NCBI GenBank assembly: GCA_025055455.1
Contig: JANWXD010000022.1
Span: 1-62,633, forward strand
Reading direction: 5' to 3'
Source: Bryobacteraceae bacterium
GTDB lineage: Bacteria > Acidobacteriota > Terriglobia > Bryobacterales > Bryobacteraceae
DNA: 62,633 nt
The notes below the pieces were generated by a model. The model saw only the letters and a program-made list of their open reading frames with translations. It was not told the DNA's origin and ran no database searches. The position numbers and the translations under genes are program-made. Shown here piece after piece: positions 42,285-50,046 of the stretch (its first letter is position 1; every line of letters begins with the position of its first letter).

Positions 42285-44420
42285 TCAGTTCGCGGTCAGC
42301 TCCCGAGCCGTGGACTCCGCGATCCGGGCGAGGGATTCGACGAATTCCGCCACCAGGTCCTGTTTGTGGCCGGTTTCCGCCGCCAGCACGATGTAGGGGT
42401 TCATGACGGTGGCGCGCAGCACGAAGACGCCGTGCTGCGGGTAGTCGGCTGGATCCACTCCAGCTCGTTCGAGCAAGTCGGCCACGGAGTGGCAGGAATA
42501 GCGGGGGAGGCGAAAATGCGTGCGGGAGATAAAGAACGGCTGCGCGTAGCTGTACTCGCGCTGGCCGAGCTCCACTTCGATCGTGAAGTGCTTGTAGACG
42601 GTTTCCCCCAGCTGATTCATGCGGGCCAGCGAGCGGTTGCCCTTGATCTGGATGACGAAGCACACGATGTTGGTATCGGGCGGCGGGAGGGTGACAGGCA
42701 CGAACTGGAAAGCGGTCTGCTCGCGGTTGGCGCGCGCGGCTTGCTCCCAGTGGATCAGGCGTTCGAACAGCTCCCGCGCCGCCAGCAAAGAAGCGCGCAT
42801 GATCTCGCCGTAGCCGGCTCGGTTGGGCGGAATCATGCGATGCGACAGCCAGCAGGAGGCCGCAGCCGCTCCCGGCTTGGAGCCCTCCAGGATGAACGGT
42901 CCCACGTTGACCGGGGGAGCGTAGGCGTGCGGCGGCAGATCGCCGGGCTTTGCCGCGGTGATGTAGGGCGCCTCTTGGGCCAGGAAGAGCCGCACCCGGT
43001 CGTTGCGGAAGGCGATCACGCCGCAAGGGTACGGCACGTAGCCCATCTTGTGGGGATCCACAGCGATCGACTCGGCGCGCGGAAACGCCTGGAAGGCCTC
43101 GCACACCTCTTTGTCGCCCCAGTGGAGCCGGAGGGTGCGGGAATAGGCGCGGCGCACGAGTTGCAGTTTGCGGGCGGTGAACTCGCTGATGGCCGCGAGT
43201 TGCTCGTCCGGAGTTTCCGCAGGCGCCCCTTCCGGAGCAACGAACAGGGAACGCAGGTAGCCGGCCCAGGCGGCGTCCACGTGGAGCCAAAAGCTGGTTT
43301 GGGCGTCGCGCTCGAGGCGGCTTCGGAACTCCTCGATCCGATGCAGCGGGTCGACCGCGCCCTCTTCGGTGGTGCCGGCGATGGCGATGACCGCCAGCGG
43401 GAAGCGCCCCTGTCGGAGGGCGTTGCGGACCTTCTCCTCCAGATCCCGTACGTCCATGCGGAAGGAGCGATCCACGTCCACCAGCACGACGTGGTCCCGA
43501 CCGAAGCCGAGCACGTCGGCCGCCTTGAGAATGCTGTAGTGAACGGCGCCGGAGACGAACAGCACGGGCGGTGCGACGCGGAAGCACGAGAGGACGCCGT
43601 CGAAGGCCACACCCAGCCCGGTTTCGCGAAGCAGCGCCCACGCCCGGCGGGGAGCCTCTTCGTCCGCAAGGTCGAAGTAGCGGCGCACGGCCTCCACGAA
43701 ACGAGGCAACAAGAAAACGGCCTCGTTGGGCTTGATGGCTAGGCACTGGTGGTCGTCCAGCTCCCGCAGCGGCCGGGGGACCCGCGTCTCGTCCCCAGGC
43801 AGCTTGACGCCGAGAGGAAGACCGTACTGTTCCACGACGCGTTTCACCGCGAGCGGAAAGTAGCGGACATTGCGCGCCACCCAGAGCGCTTCCAGGTTGG
43901 CGATCGTGCCCCCGCTGGTAATGTGGGCCCAGCCAAACTCCTCGCGCAGGCGGCGATGGTGAGCGTCGGGCGGCGGAGGCGGTCGATAGCCGAGCATCTT
44001 CAGAATGTCGGAGGCGACTTCGAGCTCCCACTCGACCGTGACGGGGGCGGCCTCGGGCGTGACGTTATTGGGGTTGTACAGCATCCCGGCAAAGTAGCCC
44101 AGCACGGAGGGAATGGTCTGATCGGACAGCATGTGGGCGATGTAACGCGGGCTGTAGAAGGGGAAATGGCGGCGCAGGCGGGCGAGCATCTCGCTGATCT
44201 GCTGGAGCAGCGCGTCGGTCCAGTCCAGGAACTCGCGGCGCATCTGTTGGGTGATGATGATTTCATCGGAGGGGAAATAGTTCCGCCGCCAGTAAAAGTA
44301 GTCCCGCAGGATGTGGAGCACCATGTCCTCGACCAAGCCGGCATTCTCCGCCTTCGGACCCAAGAACCAAGCGCCGAGCTGCTTCGTCTTTTCGCGGGCC
44401 GTGGGCTGGTCTTCGGCCAT
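42285..44420 (-). CDS. Group II PLP decarboxylase of the bacterial tyrosine decarboxylase type
   Basis: Removes CO2 from tyrosine (and often phenylalanine or DOPA) to give tyramine-type amines. The 711-residue product closely follows Enterococcus/Lactobacillus TyrDC: FLGPKAENAGLVEDMVLHIL and WRRNYFPSDE at the start, GWAHITSGGTIANLEALWVARN, AGTTEEGAVDPLHRIEEFR, HVDAAWAGY (380-388), the Schiff-base lysine in VDPHKMGYVPYP (Lys458), ILEGSKPGAAAASCWLSHRM and FVLRATVMNPY near the end. It is about 90 residues longer than the lactic acid bacterial enzymes. There is no linked tyrosine/tyramine antiporter. It lies 14 bases after the UPF0173 hydrolase. Confidence 0.88.
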   Translation of the reverse strand: MAEDQPTAREKTKQLGAWFLGPKAENAGLVEDMVLHILRDYFYWRRNYFPSDEIIITQQMRREFLDWTDALLQQISEMLARLRRHFPFYSPRYIAHMLSDQTIPSVLGYFAGMLYNPNNVTPEAAPVTVEWELEVASDILKMLGYRPPPPPDAHHRRLREEFGWAHITSGGTIANLEALWVARNVRYFPLAVKRVVEQYGLPLGVKLPGDETRVPRPLRELDDHQCLAIKPNEAVFLLPRFVEAVRRYFDLADEEAPRRAWALLRETGLGVAFDGVLSCFRVAPPVLFVSGAVHYSILKAADVLGFGRDHVVLVDVDRSFRMDVRDLEEKVRNALRQGRFPLAVIAIAGTTEEGAVDPLHRIEEFRSRLERDAQTSFWLHVDAAWAGYLRSLFVAPEGAPAETPDEQLAAISEFTARKLQLVRRAYSRTLRLHWGDKEVCEAFQAFPRAESIAVDPHKMGYVPYPCGVIAFRNDRVRLFLAQEAPYITAAKPGDLPPHAYAPPVNVGPFILEGSKPGAAAASCWLSHRMIPPNRAGYGEIMRASLLAARELFERLIHWEQAARANREQTAFQFVPVTLPPPDTNIVCFVIQIKGNRSLARMNQLGETVYKHFTIEVELGQREYSYAQPFFISRTHFRLPRYSCHSVADLLERAGVDPADYPQHGVFVLRATVMNPYIVLAAETGHKQDLVAEFVESLARIAESTARELTAN

Positions 44421-44434
44421 GCCGCTTGGGGCCT

Positions 44435-45133
44435 TTACCAAGTGACCGTTTTGCCGGGTTGGAGGGGCCAGACTTCGACGTCCGGCAGCTCCTTGAGTTG
44501 TTCGGCAAGCTGTTCGGGGCGGCCCGTCAGAGGAGGGAACGTGCCGAAATGCATGGGTATGACCTTCTTGGGACGAAGCAAGCGGCAGGCCAGCGCCGCT
44601 TCGCGCGGACTCATGGTGTAGAGGTCGCCGATCGGCAGGAAGGCGAGCTCGGGCGAGTACAACTCGCGAATCCACTGCATGTCCCCGAAGACGTTGGTGT
44701 CGCCCGCAAAGTAGATGCGGCGCCTGTCGGGCAGGGTGAGCACGTAGCCGCATGGCTCGCCGCCGTACAGGATCCGCCCCTCATCCAGGATGCCGCAGCT
44801 ATGCACGGCGTCCGTCATGGTGACCGTGACGGGGCCGACCTGCTGGGAGCCGCCTTTGTTCATCGGCAGGGTGTTCTGCACGCCTTTCGATTCCAGCCAG
44901 TGGCAGGTCTCGTAAATCGCCACCACCTTGGGCGAAAATTCCCGGGCCAGTCGCACCGCGTCGTGGATATGGTCGAAGTGGCCGTGGGTGATGAGGATGG
45001 CGTCAATGCGAGCGAACCGATGGTCCGGCGGGTAGGAGGGGTTCCCCTCCGTCCACGGATCCAACACAAAGACCTCCCCGCCGGCGAGACGCAGCTCGAA
45101 GGTGCCGTGTCCCAACCAGGTGATTTCGAGCAT
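44435..45133 (-). CDS. UPF0173-type metal-dependent hydrolase (metallo-beta-lactamase fold)
   Basis: 232-residue protein with the metallo-beta-lactamase fold: MLEITWLGHGTFELRLAGG, the zinc motif THGHFDHIHDAV (HxHxDH), later YFAGDTNVFGDM and PKKVIPMHFGTFP with further ligand His. This is UPF0173 (YtkL-like) of unknown substrate. GGGAGG at the right distance precedes the ATG, and a TATGAT -10 lies just upstream. It precedes the tyrosine decarboxylase by 14 bases and may be co-transcribed with it. Confidence 0.93.
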   Translation of the reverse strand: MLEITWLGHGTFELRLAGGEVFVLDPWTEGNPSYPPDHRFARIDAILITHGHFDHIHDAVRLAREFSPKVVAIYETCHWLESKGVQNTLPMNKGGSQQVGPVTVTMTDAVHSCGILDEGRILYGGEPCGYVLTLPDRRRIYFAGDTNVFGDMQWIRELYSPELAFLPIGDLYTMSPREAALACRLLRPKKVIPMHFGTFPPLTGRPEQLAEQLKELPDVEVWPLQPGKTVTW

Positions 45134-45148
45134 GGTTCCTCCCCTACG

Positions 45149-45154
45149 ATCATA
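45149..45154 (-). promoter_or_regulatory. -10 element TATGAT for the UPF0173 gene
   Basis: TATGAT on the reverse strand 15 bases before the ATG at 45133, with GGGAGG between. A conventional short leader. Confidence 0.4.
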
Positions 45155-45173
45155 AACCGGGGAGTCTGCCGCC

Positions 45174-45620
45174 TCAGGCGCTTGCGGCGTTGTGTCGGCG
45201 CGCCGGCCCCGGTGCGTGCCGGTCCACCGATTTCTTGGCACGACGCAGGCGCAGCAATCGGTTGACGGCGCGGATCAAGCGCGCGATCTCGTTGCCGTCC
45301 TTGGGCACGATCGCGTCCGCTCCCGTGTCTTGTTCGGTTCTGCCGAGGGCTTCCAGCGCATCGAGTAGCAGGACGATGCCCACTGCCGGGGCCACTTGCC
45401 GCAAGCAGGCCAAGTCCGCCCCCACCCCGCTGTGGTTGACCACCACGATCTCGTAGGCACCGGAGGCCAAAGCCGCCCGGGCTTCCGCCACGTCGGCTGT
45501 GGCCGATACGACATGGCCTTGCGTTTCCAGGATGGCTTTGCGCGCGGCCAGTCCGCCGGGGTGCTCGTCTAACACGAAGATTTTCGCCGGAACGCTCTCC
45601 CGCCAACGCCTGGTCTGCAT
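45174..45620 (-). CDS. Receiver-domain-like protein lacking the phosphoacceptor Asp
   Basis: 148 residues, a lone CheY-like domain with a basic C-terminal tail. The acidic pair at the end of beta-1 is kept (AKIFVLDEH, Asp18-Glu19) and so is the lysine (IVPKDG, Lys107), but the phosphorylation Asp at the end of beta-3 is replaced by Asn62 (EIVVVNHSG). The spacing 19 to 62 matches CheY 13 to 57 closely. It is therefore a pseudo-receiver, perhaps signalling by protein binding. An extended -10 (TGCTAATTT) lies about 17 bases before the ATG with no Shine-Dalgarno. No histidine kinase is adjacent. Confidence 0.8.
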   Translation of the reverse strand: MQTRRWRESVPAKIFVLDEHPGGLAARKAILETQGHVVSATADVAEARAALASGAYEIVVVNHSGVGADLACLRQVAPAVGIVLLLDALEALGRTEQDTGADAIVPKDGNEIARLIRAVNRLLRLRRAKKSVDRHAPGPARRHNAASA

Positions 45621-45731
45621 CTTGAACTCAGGAGAAAATTAGCAGCAAGCTGCGCGCATCGTCAAGAGTTTCGCAACAATCTGAGTCGAAATGAGATCTA
45701 GTGCTTGACTTTTTTCGGAAATTGTGCCTTT

Positions 45732-46844
45732 TTATTCGACTTCGCGTGGGGCGGTATAGCCGGATTTCGCAATGATCGTGTATTTGATGGGTTTCCCCTT
45801 TTCGTCCACGATGCGCAAGGGCTGGTTGGTGGCGGGATCTATGAGTTCTACTTTGATCCTGCGAAACTTCCCATCCCGGGCCTGATTGGTGGGGTGGTAC
45901 GTGATGAAGTACTGATTGCGGAGGGCTTCCGAAATGGCGCGGAAAATGCCCGGGAATTCTCCATAAAACCTGGGGAAAAATGCCTGTCCGCCCGTCTCTT
46001 TTGCAAACGTGCGGAGCTGATTATCGGCTTGCAGGAAGTCCAGCCGTTCGATCGGTCCCAGGTACCCGCGGGCGTCGTACCATTCCCGGAGCGCCTGCAT
46101 GAGACCGATGGCATAGATGGGGACGCCGGCGTTCTGCAGGATGCGGCGGGTCTTGTCGAAGGTGAGTTTGCTGAAGGTGTCGATGCCCGACGAGATGAGC
46201 ACGATGGCTTTGCGGCCTTCGATCTGGGACATGCGGTCCGCGGTGTCGGCAATGGCGTCGAAGAGGTTGGCTTCCGAGTAGGCGGCGATGCGCAGCCGGG
46301 ACATCGCCTCATAGGCTTTGCGCTTGTCGGTGGAAAAGTCCGAGAGAATTTCCGGGCGGATATCGTAGGCCACCACGGCCACGTAGTCTTCCGGTTTGAG
46401 AGTCTCGAGAAAGCCGTACGCAGCCGTCAGCGTCTGATACCAGGTCTCGCTCCAGTAGTACTGGAAGAGGTTGCTGAACTCGATGACCAGGCACACGGTC
46501 ATCGGCGCTTCGCCCACCTCGAAGGTGGCGATCTGTTGGGGGACGTTGTCTTCGAGGATGCGGAAGCGATCTTTCGTGAGGTTCGGGATGAAGCGGCCCT
46601 GATTGGTGAGCACGGACACTTCCAGGCTCACGGTGAAGACGTCGGCGCGAAACGTCGGCAGCCCCACCGGCAGATCCGGCTTGTCCTTTTTCTCGAACTT
46701 GGACGGAAGTTTCGCCGGCTCGGCTTCCGCTTCCGTTTTGCGCGGCCGGGCCACCGTCTCGGAACGCTGCTGTCGGGGTCCCTCCTGAGCGACCAACAAG
46801 GCCGCCAAGACGCCTGTCAGCGTGAGACTCCAAGGTCGCTTCAT
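45732..46844 (-). CDS. Secreted VWFA-related protein of acidobacterial type (TIGR03436-like)
   Basis: 370 residues: signal (KRPWSLTLTGVLAALLVAQ), an acidic/basic linker, then FTVSLEVSVLTNQGRFIPNLTKDRFRILEDNVPQQIATFEV and a von Willebrand A domain. The usual metal motif DxSxS at its start reads IEFSNLF, so MIDAS metal binding looks degenerate; LISSGIDTFS near the second site is present. This family is strongly expanded in Acidobacteria, which is the best single taxonomic hint in the window. Function unknown, probably extracellular adhesion or protein binding. Extended -10 and GAGGGGG leader precede it. Confidence 0.88.
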   Translation of the reverse strand: MKRPWSLTLTGVLAALLVAQEGPRQQRSETVARPRKTEAEAEPAKLPSKFEKKDKPDLPVGLPTFRADVFTVSLEVSVLTNQGRFIPNLTKDRFRILEDNVPQQIATFEVGEAPMTVCLVIEFSNLFQYYWSETWYQTLTAAYGFLETLKPEDYVAVVAYDIRPEILSDFSTDKRKAYEAMSRLRIAAYSEANLFDAIADTADRMSQIEGRKAIVLISSGIDTFSKLTFDKTRRILQNAGVPIYAIGLMQALREWYDARGYLGPIERLDFLQADNQLRTFAKETGGQAFFPRFYGEFPGIFRAISEALRNQYFITYHPTNQARDGKFRRIKVELIDPATNQPLRIVDEKGKPIKYTIIAKSGYTAPREVE

Positions 46845-46862
46845 ATCGCCCCCTCGCCTCCG

Positions 46863-46871
46863 ATCATATCA
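46863..46871 (-). promoter_or_regulatory. Extended -10 TGaTATGAT for the VWFA gene
   Basis: TG then TATGAT on the reverse strand, with 18 bases to the ATG at 46844; GAGGCGAGGGGG lies in that leader. A conventional promoter with a Shine-Dalgarno. Confidence 0.45.
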
Positions 46872-46888
46872 GGCAGCCCGGCGCCGGC

Positions 46889-47638
46889 TCAATGCATTTG
46901 GCGGCGCCGCGATTCCTGCTCCCGGAGGTAAACCTCGAATTTGCGCCGCGCGCGGCGAATCTTCCAAGCTTGGTAGTGCCGGTTCAAGGCGCCAACGAGA
47001 TCGAAGCGAACCCGCAGCCGCCTTCGGCGCAAGGAAACGTAGCCGAAGATCATGCCGCCCAAGTGCGCCACGTGGCTAACGCCGCTGCCGCTGGCCCCGA
47101 AAGAACTCATGAACGCAATCGCGCCAATGATCATGACGAAGTACTTGGCTTTGATCGGGAACAAGAAACTGAACAGGACAATGCGGTCCGGGTAGAGCAG
47201 CCCGAAAGCCAGCAGTATGCCGTAAACCGCTCCGGAGGAGCCGATGGTGGGGAACCCCGGCCCGTGGAACAACGCGTCCGCCGCCACCACACACAGACCC
47301 GCGCCCACCCCGCACAGGAAGTAGTACTTGAGGAAAAAGGGCGTGCCCCAGTCGCGTTCCAGATCCGTGCCGAACATCCACAGGGCCAGCATGTTGAAAA
47401 GAATGTGCCAGAAGTCGCCGTGCAGAAACAGATAGGTGAAGGGCTGCCAGAAGCTGAGCAACGGTTCCTGCCAGACGGCCCGCGGCCACAGCATGAAATC
47501 GCGGAAGAATGCTGCCCCGCCAAACACCCCGGCGAAATAGCGGACCACGAAAACGGCGGTGTTCACGATGAGCAACCACTTGACGCCGGGAGGGAGTTCG
47601 GGCGTGTAGGCGTACACAGTGGAGCGCTGGTAGCGCAT
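46889..47638 (-). CDS. Rhomboid-family intramembrane serine protease
   Basis: 249 residues with six membrane spans. Signature elements: FLHGDFWHILFNMLALWMFG (the loop-1 region), the nucleophile in TIGSSGAVYGILLAF and the catalytic His in SHVAHLGGMIFGYVS. It has a basic C-terminal tail. Cleaves membrane protein helices; substrates are not known. Start at 47638; an ATG at 47659 lies only three bases after a TATTCT -10, so translation from it would need a start upstream of the transcript. Confidence 0.93.
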   Translation of the reverse strand: MRYQRSTVYAYTPELPPGVKWLLIVNTAVFVVRYFAGVFGGAAFFRDFMLWPRAVWQEPLLSFWQPFTYLFLHGDFWHILFNMLALWMFGTDLERDWGTPFFLKYYFLCGVGAGLCVVAADALFHGPGFPTIGSSGAVYGILLAFGLLYPDRIVLFSFLFPIKAKYFVMIIGAIAFMSSFGASGSGVSHVAHLGGMIFGYVSLRRRRLRVRFDLVGALNRHYQAWKIRRARRKFEVYLREQESRRRQMH

Positions 47639-47691
47639 GAGGATTCCCGCTCTTCTCATGCCAGAATAACAGAGGCGGGGTCGGTGAAGCG

Positions 47692-48336
47692 ATGCGAAGG
47701 ACGGGCGGGCCCGCAGTGCAACTGCCCGGGCTGTTCCGGCGGCTTCTGGAGCGCATCCGCGGCCGCGAACAGCGGTTGGTGCGGGCCGCCGAGCACATGC
47801 CGTTGCTGCTGCTGAGCTATCCGCGCGGGCGCGGCGATGTGGCCGCGGAGGTGGAGGCGGCATGGGCGCGCACGTTCCGCAGCTTAGGCAGCGCGGTGCG
47901 GGAACCGTACGAGAAATTGTTTCGGGCCTTGCCGCCCGTGGTCGTGGTGTTGTTGCGGCCGCGAAATCTGTGCGGTTGCCTGGGACACCACCACCCTCGG
48001 GGCACGGAGTCGAAGATCACGCGGCGCTTGGCGGCTGACTTAGGATCGGCAATCGGGGAGATCGATCTGGCGTACGAAAGCATCCGGGAATGGCAGCCCC
48101 AGCCGCTGTCCTCCATGGCCGCCGGCCAGCTAGGAGCGCGGTTGAACGAGCTGCATTTCCAAGCGGCGCTTCTGGCCGTGCTGCTGCACGAGCTGGAGCA
48201 CCTGGGGCGGCCGGAGGAGCGGGAACGGCACGTACGTTCGCGGAGCGACCGCTTCTATGCCGCCGTGATGGAAGAGCTCGTGTCGGGGGAAACGGGAGGC
48301 AGCTATGGCATGGCACGGCCGTCGCCGCTGCCGTGA
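47692..48336 (+). CDS. 214-residue protein of unknown function with an HExxH motif
   Basis: Soluble basic protein, no signal peptide. Near its end LLHELEHLGRPEERERHVRS contains HELEH (166-170), the zinc-binding HExxH pattern of many metalloproteases, with downstream acidic residues that could be a third ligand. There is also a CGCLGHHHP cluster at 94-102. The N-terminal half has no recognisable domain. It is divergent from the rhomboid gene across a 53-base gap and overlaps the next, reverse gene by 34 bases. Metalloprotease function is only a possibility. Confidence 0.6.
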   Translation: MRRTGGPAVQLPGLFRRLLERIRGREQRLVRAAEHMPLLLLSYPRGRGDVAAEVEAAWARTFRSLGSAVREPYEKLFRALPPVVVVLLRPRNLCGCLGHHHPRGTESKITRRLAADLGSAIGEIDLAYESIREWQPQPLSSMAAGQLGARLNELHFQAALLAVLLHELEHLGRPEERERHVRSRSDRFYAAVMEELVSGETGGSYGMARPSPLP

Positions 48337-48560
48337 CCGCCCCATCGCGAGGCCAGAAGCTGCGCCGCCACGGCGGCGCCCAACCAGACTTGCCAGCGCA
48401 GCCAGACTGGGGGCTCGGCCGGAGCGCCCCGGCGTAAGTCGTCGGACAGGCGCCAGCCGGCCACGAGCAGCGCCACCCCGGCCGTAAGCTGGAGCCAGCG
48501 TCGAAGGCGCCCTCCGCGCGGGCGGGACCGGCGCCACACGATACGCACGCGCACCCGCAT
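48303..48560 (-). CDS. 85-residue small membrane protein
   Basis: Very basic N-terminus (MRVRVRIVWRRSRPRGGRLR) followed by two hydrophobic segments (LQLTAGVALLVAGWRL and WQVWLGAAVAAQLLASRWG), positive-inside for an N-in topology with a short Pro-rich linker between. No Shine-Dalgarno. Convergent overlap of 34 bases with the HExxH gene. Real but unrecognised; a chance frame cannot be excluded. Confidence 0.45.
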   Translation of the reverse strand: MRVRVRIVWRRSRPRGGRLRRWLQLTAGVALLVAGWRLSDDLRRGAPAEPPVWLRWQVWLGAAVAAQLLASRWGGHGSGDGRAMP

Positions 48561-48657
48561 CGCCGCAGCGGCTAGTTTTCACCTTAGCAACAGGTGCGAT
48601 AGATTGTGAGGGTGCCATCCTACGGCGATTCTTGGGGAAAGGAGTTTCAATAGCGAG

Positions 48658-49803
48658 ATGCTGCGGAAAGTCAAGACGGCGGTGATTGGCGCGGGCTTTA
48701 TGGGGCGCACCCACGCGGAGGCTATCCGGCGCCTCGGTCACGTGGAGATCGCGGCGGTGGCCGGCGTGGACGAGGCCGAAGCCCGCCGTTTCGGGGACGC
48801 CATCGGCGTCGAGCACGCGACAGGCGATTACCGTACGATCCTCGAGGACGCCTCGATCGAGGCGATTCACATCTGTACGCCCAATGCCTTGCACTATCCG
48901 ATCGCAAAGGCGGCGCTCGAGCGGGGCAAGCATGTTCTGTGCGAAAAACCGCTGACCATCACGGCGGCGGAAGCGGCGGAGCTGGTGGAGCTGGCCGGCC
49001 GCAACGGCCGCGTCAACTGCGTCAACCACAACCTGAGGTACTACCCCGTCGTGCAGCAGATCCGACGGATGATCGAGAGCGGGGAGCTGGGGGAGATACT
49101 GATCGTGCAAGGCACGTATTCGCAGGACTGGTTGCTGTACGACACCGACTTCAATTGGCGCATCGAATCCAAGGAGGGCGGTCCGCTGCGCGCCATGGGG
49201 GACATCGGCTCCCATTGGATGGACTTGGTCCAGCACCTGACGGGGCTGTCCATCACGGCCCTGTGCGCGGATCTGGCCACCTTCCACAAGACGCGAAAAA
49301 AGCCGAAAGCGGCGATCGAGACGTTCGCAGGGAAGACCTTGCGGCCCGAGGATTATACGGAAGTGCCGATCGACACGGATGACTACGGGGCAGTGCTACT
49401 GCGGTTGGGCGACCGCGCCCGGGGCGCCTTCACCGTGAGCCAGGTGTCGGCCGGATGCAAGAACCGGTTCCAGATCGAGATCTACGGCACCAAAGCTGGC
49501 GTGCAGTGGAATCAGGAAAAGCCCGACGAGCTGTGGATCGGCCAGCGGAACACGCCGAACCAGCTCATCGTCAAGGACCCGTCGCTGCTTCATCCGAAGG
49601 CGGCCACGTTTGCCGATCTCCCCGGCGGTCACAGCGAAGGCTACGACGACACGCACAAGCAGGTGTTCCGGCGGTTCTACCGAAAGATTGTCGATCCGGC
49701 GGCGGAGATCGATTTCCCCACGTTCGCCGACGGATTGCGCGGCATGCGGCTGCTCGAGAAGGTGCTCGAGAGCGCCCGCAGCGGCGCCTGGGTGACGGTG
49801 TAG
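48658..49803 (+). CDS. Gfo/Idh/MocA-family NAD(P)-dependent oxidoreductase
   Basis: 381 residues with the N-terminal Rossmann motif VIGAGFMGRTHAEAIRRLG, AIHICTPNALHYPIAKAALERGKHVLCEKPLTI with the catalytic-region lysine, and DIGSHWMDLVQHLTG. Similar to sugar dehydrogenases and myo-inositol 2-dehydrogenases; the family often acts on hexoses or sugar amides. AAAGGAG is about 15 bases before the ATG. It stands alone in its direction. Confidence 0.93.
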   Translation: MLRKVKTAVIGAGFMGRTHAEAIRRLGHVEIAAVAGVDEAEARRFGDAIGVEHATGDYRTILEDASIEAIHICTPNALHYPIAKAALERGKHVLCEKPLTITAAEAAELVELAGRNGRVNCVNHNLRYYPVVQQIRRMIESGELGEILIVQGTYSQDWLLYDTDFNWRIESKEGGPLRAMGDIGSHWMDLVQHLTGLSITALCADLATFHKTRKKPKAAIETFAGKTLRPEDYTEVPIDTDDYGAVLLRLGDRARGAFTVSQVSAGCKNRFQIEIYGTKAGVQWNQEKPDELWIGQRNTPNQLIVKDPSLLHPKAATFADLPGGHSEGYDDTHKQVFRRFYRKIVDPAAEIDFPTFADGLRGMRLLEKVLESARSGAWVTV

Positions 49804-49962
49804 TGGCATTGGCGAATCGCCGACCGGAGGGCGAAGCCGAAAGCCATCGTGCGCCGACCGTACGCTTGGAGCCAGGTGAGAGCCCTGCGCGCACGCTTGG
49901 CCTAGCGCCCTGCCGAGCAGCAGAGACCAACCGCCTGTTCGATTGGAGCGCCCTAGGCTGAC

Positions 49963-49982
49963 GCTCGGGGCCTGATCCGAGC
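49963..49982 (+). terminator. Possible terminator hairpin after the Gfo/Idh/MocA gene
   Basis: Inverted repeat GCTCGG and CCGAGC (six pairs, loop of eight) followed by ATTCCATTTCTCT, a weak T-rich tail. A second GC-rich inverted repeat (GCGGGC/GCCCGC) lies at 50001-50024. They fill the 243-base gap between the oxidoreductase and the convergent cyclase gene; nothing else is recognisable there. Confidence 0.25.
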
Positions 49983-50046
49983 ATTCCATTTCTCTGGAGA
50001 GCGGGCGCCGCGAAGCAAGCCCGCCGCAGGCTTAGTTTTCGTCCAG

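Noticed and set aside
41818-44031. A long reverse-strand frame joining the lipoprotein region to sequence opposite codon phase of the tyrosine decarboxylase
   Set aside because: Only its 3' 130 codons make sense (the lipoprotein); the rest is the out-of-phase shadow of the decarboxylase gene.
45621-45731. AT-rich gap with TTTTTT and TTTTT runs between the receiver and VWFA genes
   Set aside because: Both neighbouring genes read on the reverse strand, where the runs are A-tracts and there is no GC-rich hairpin in front of them, so it does not qualify as an intrinsic terminator for either.
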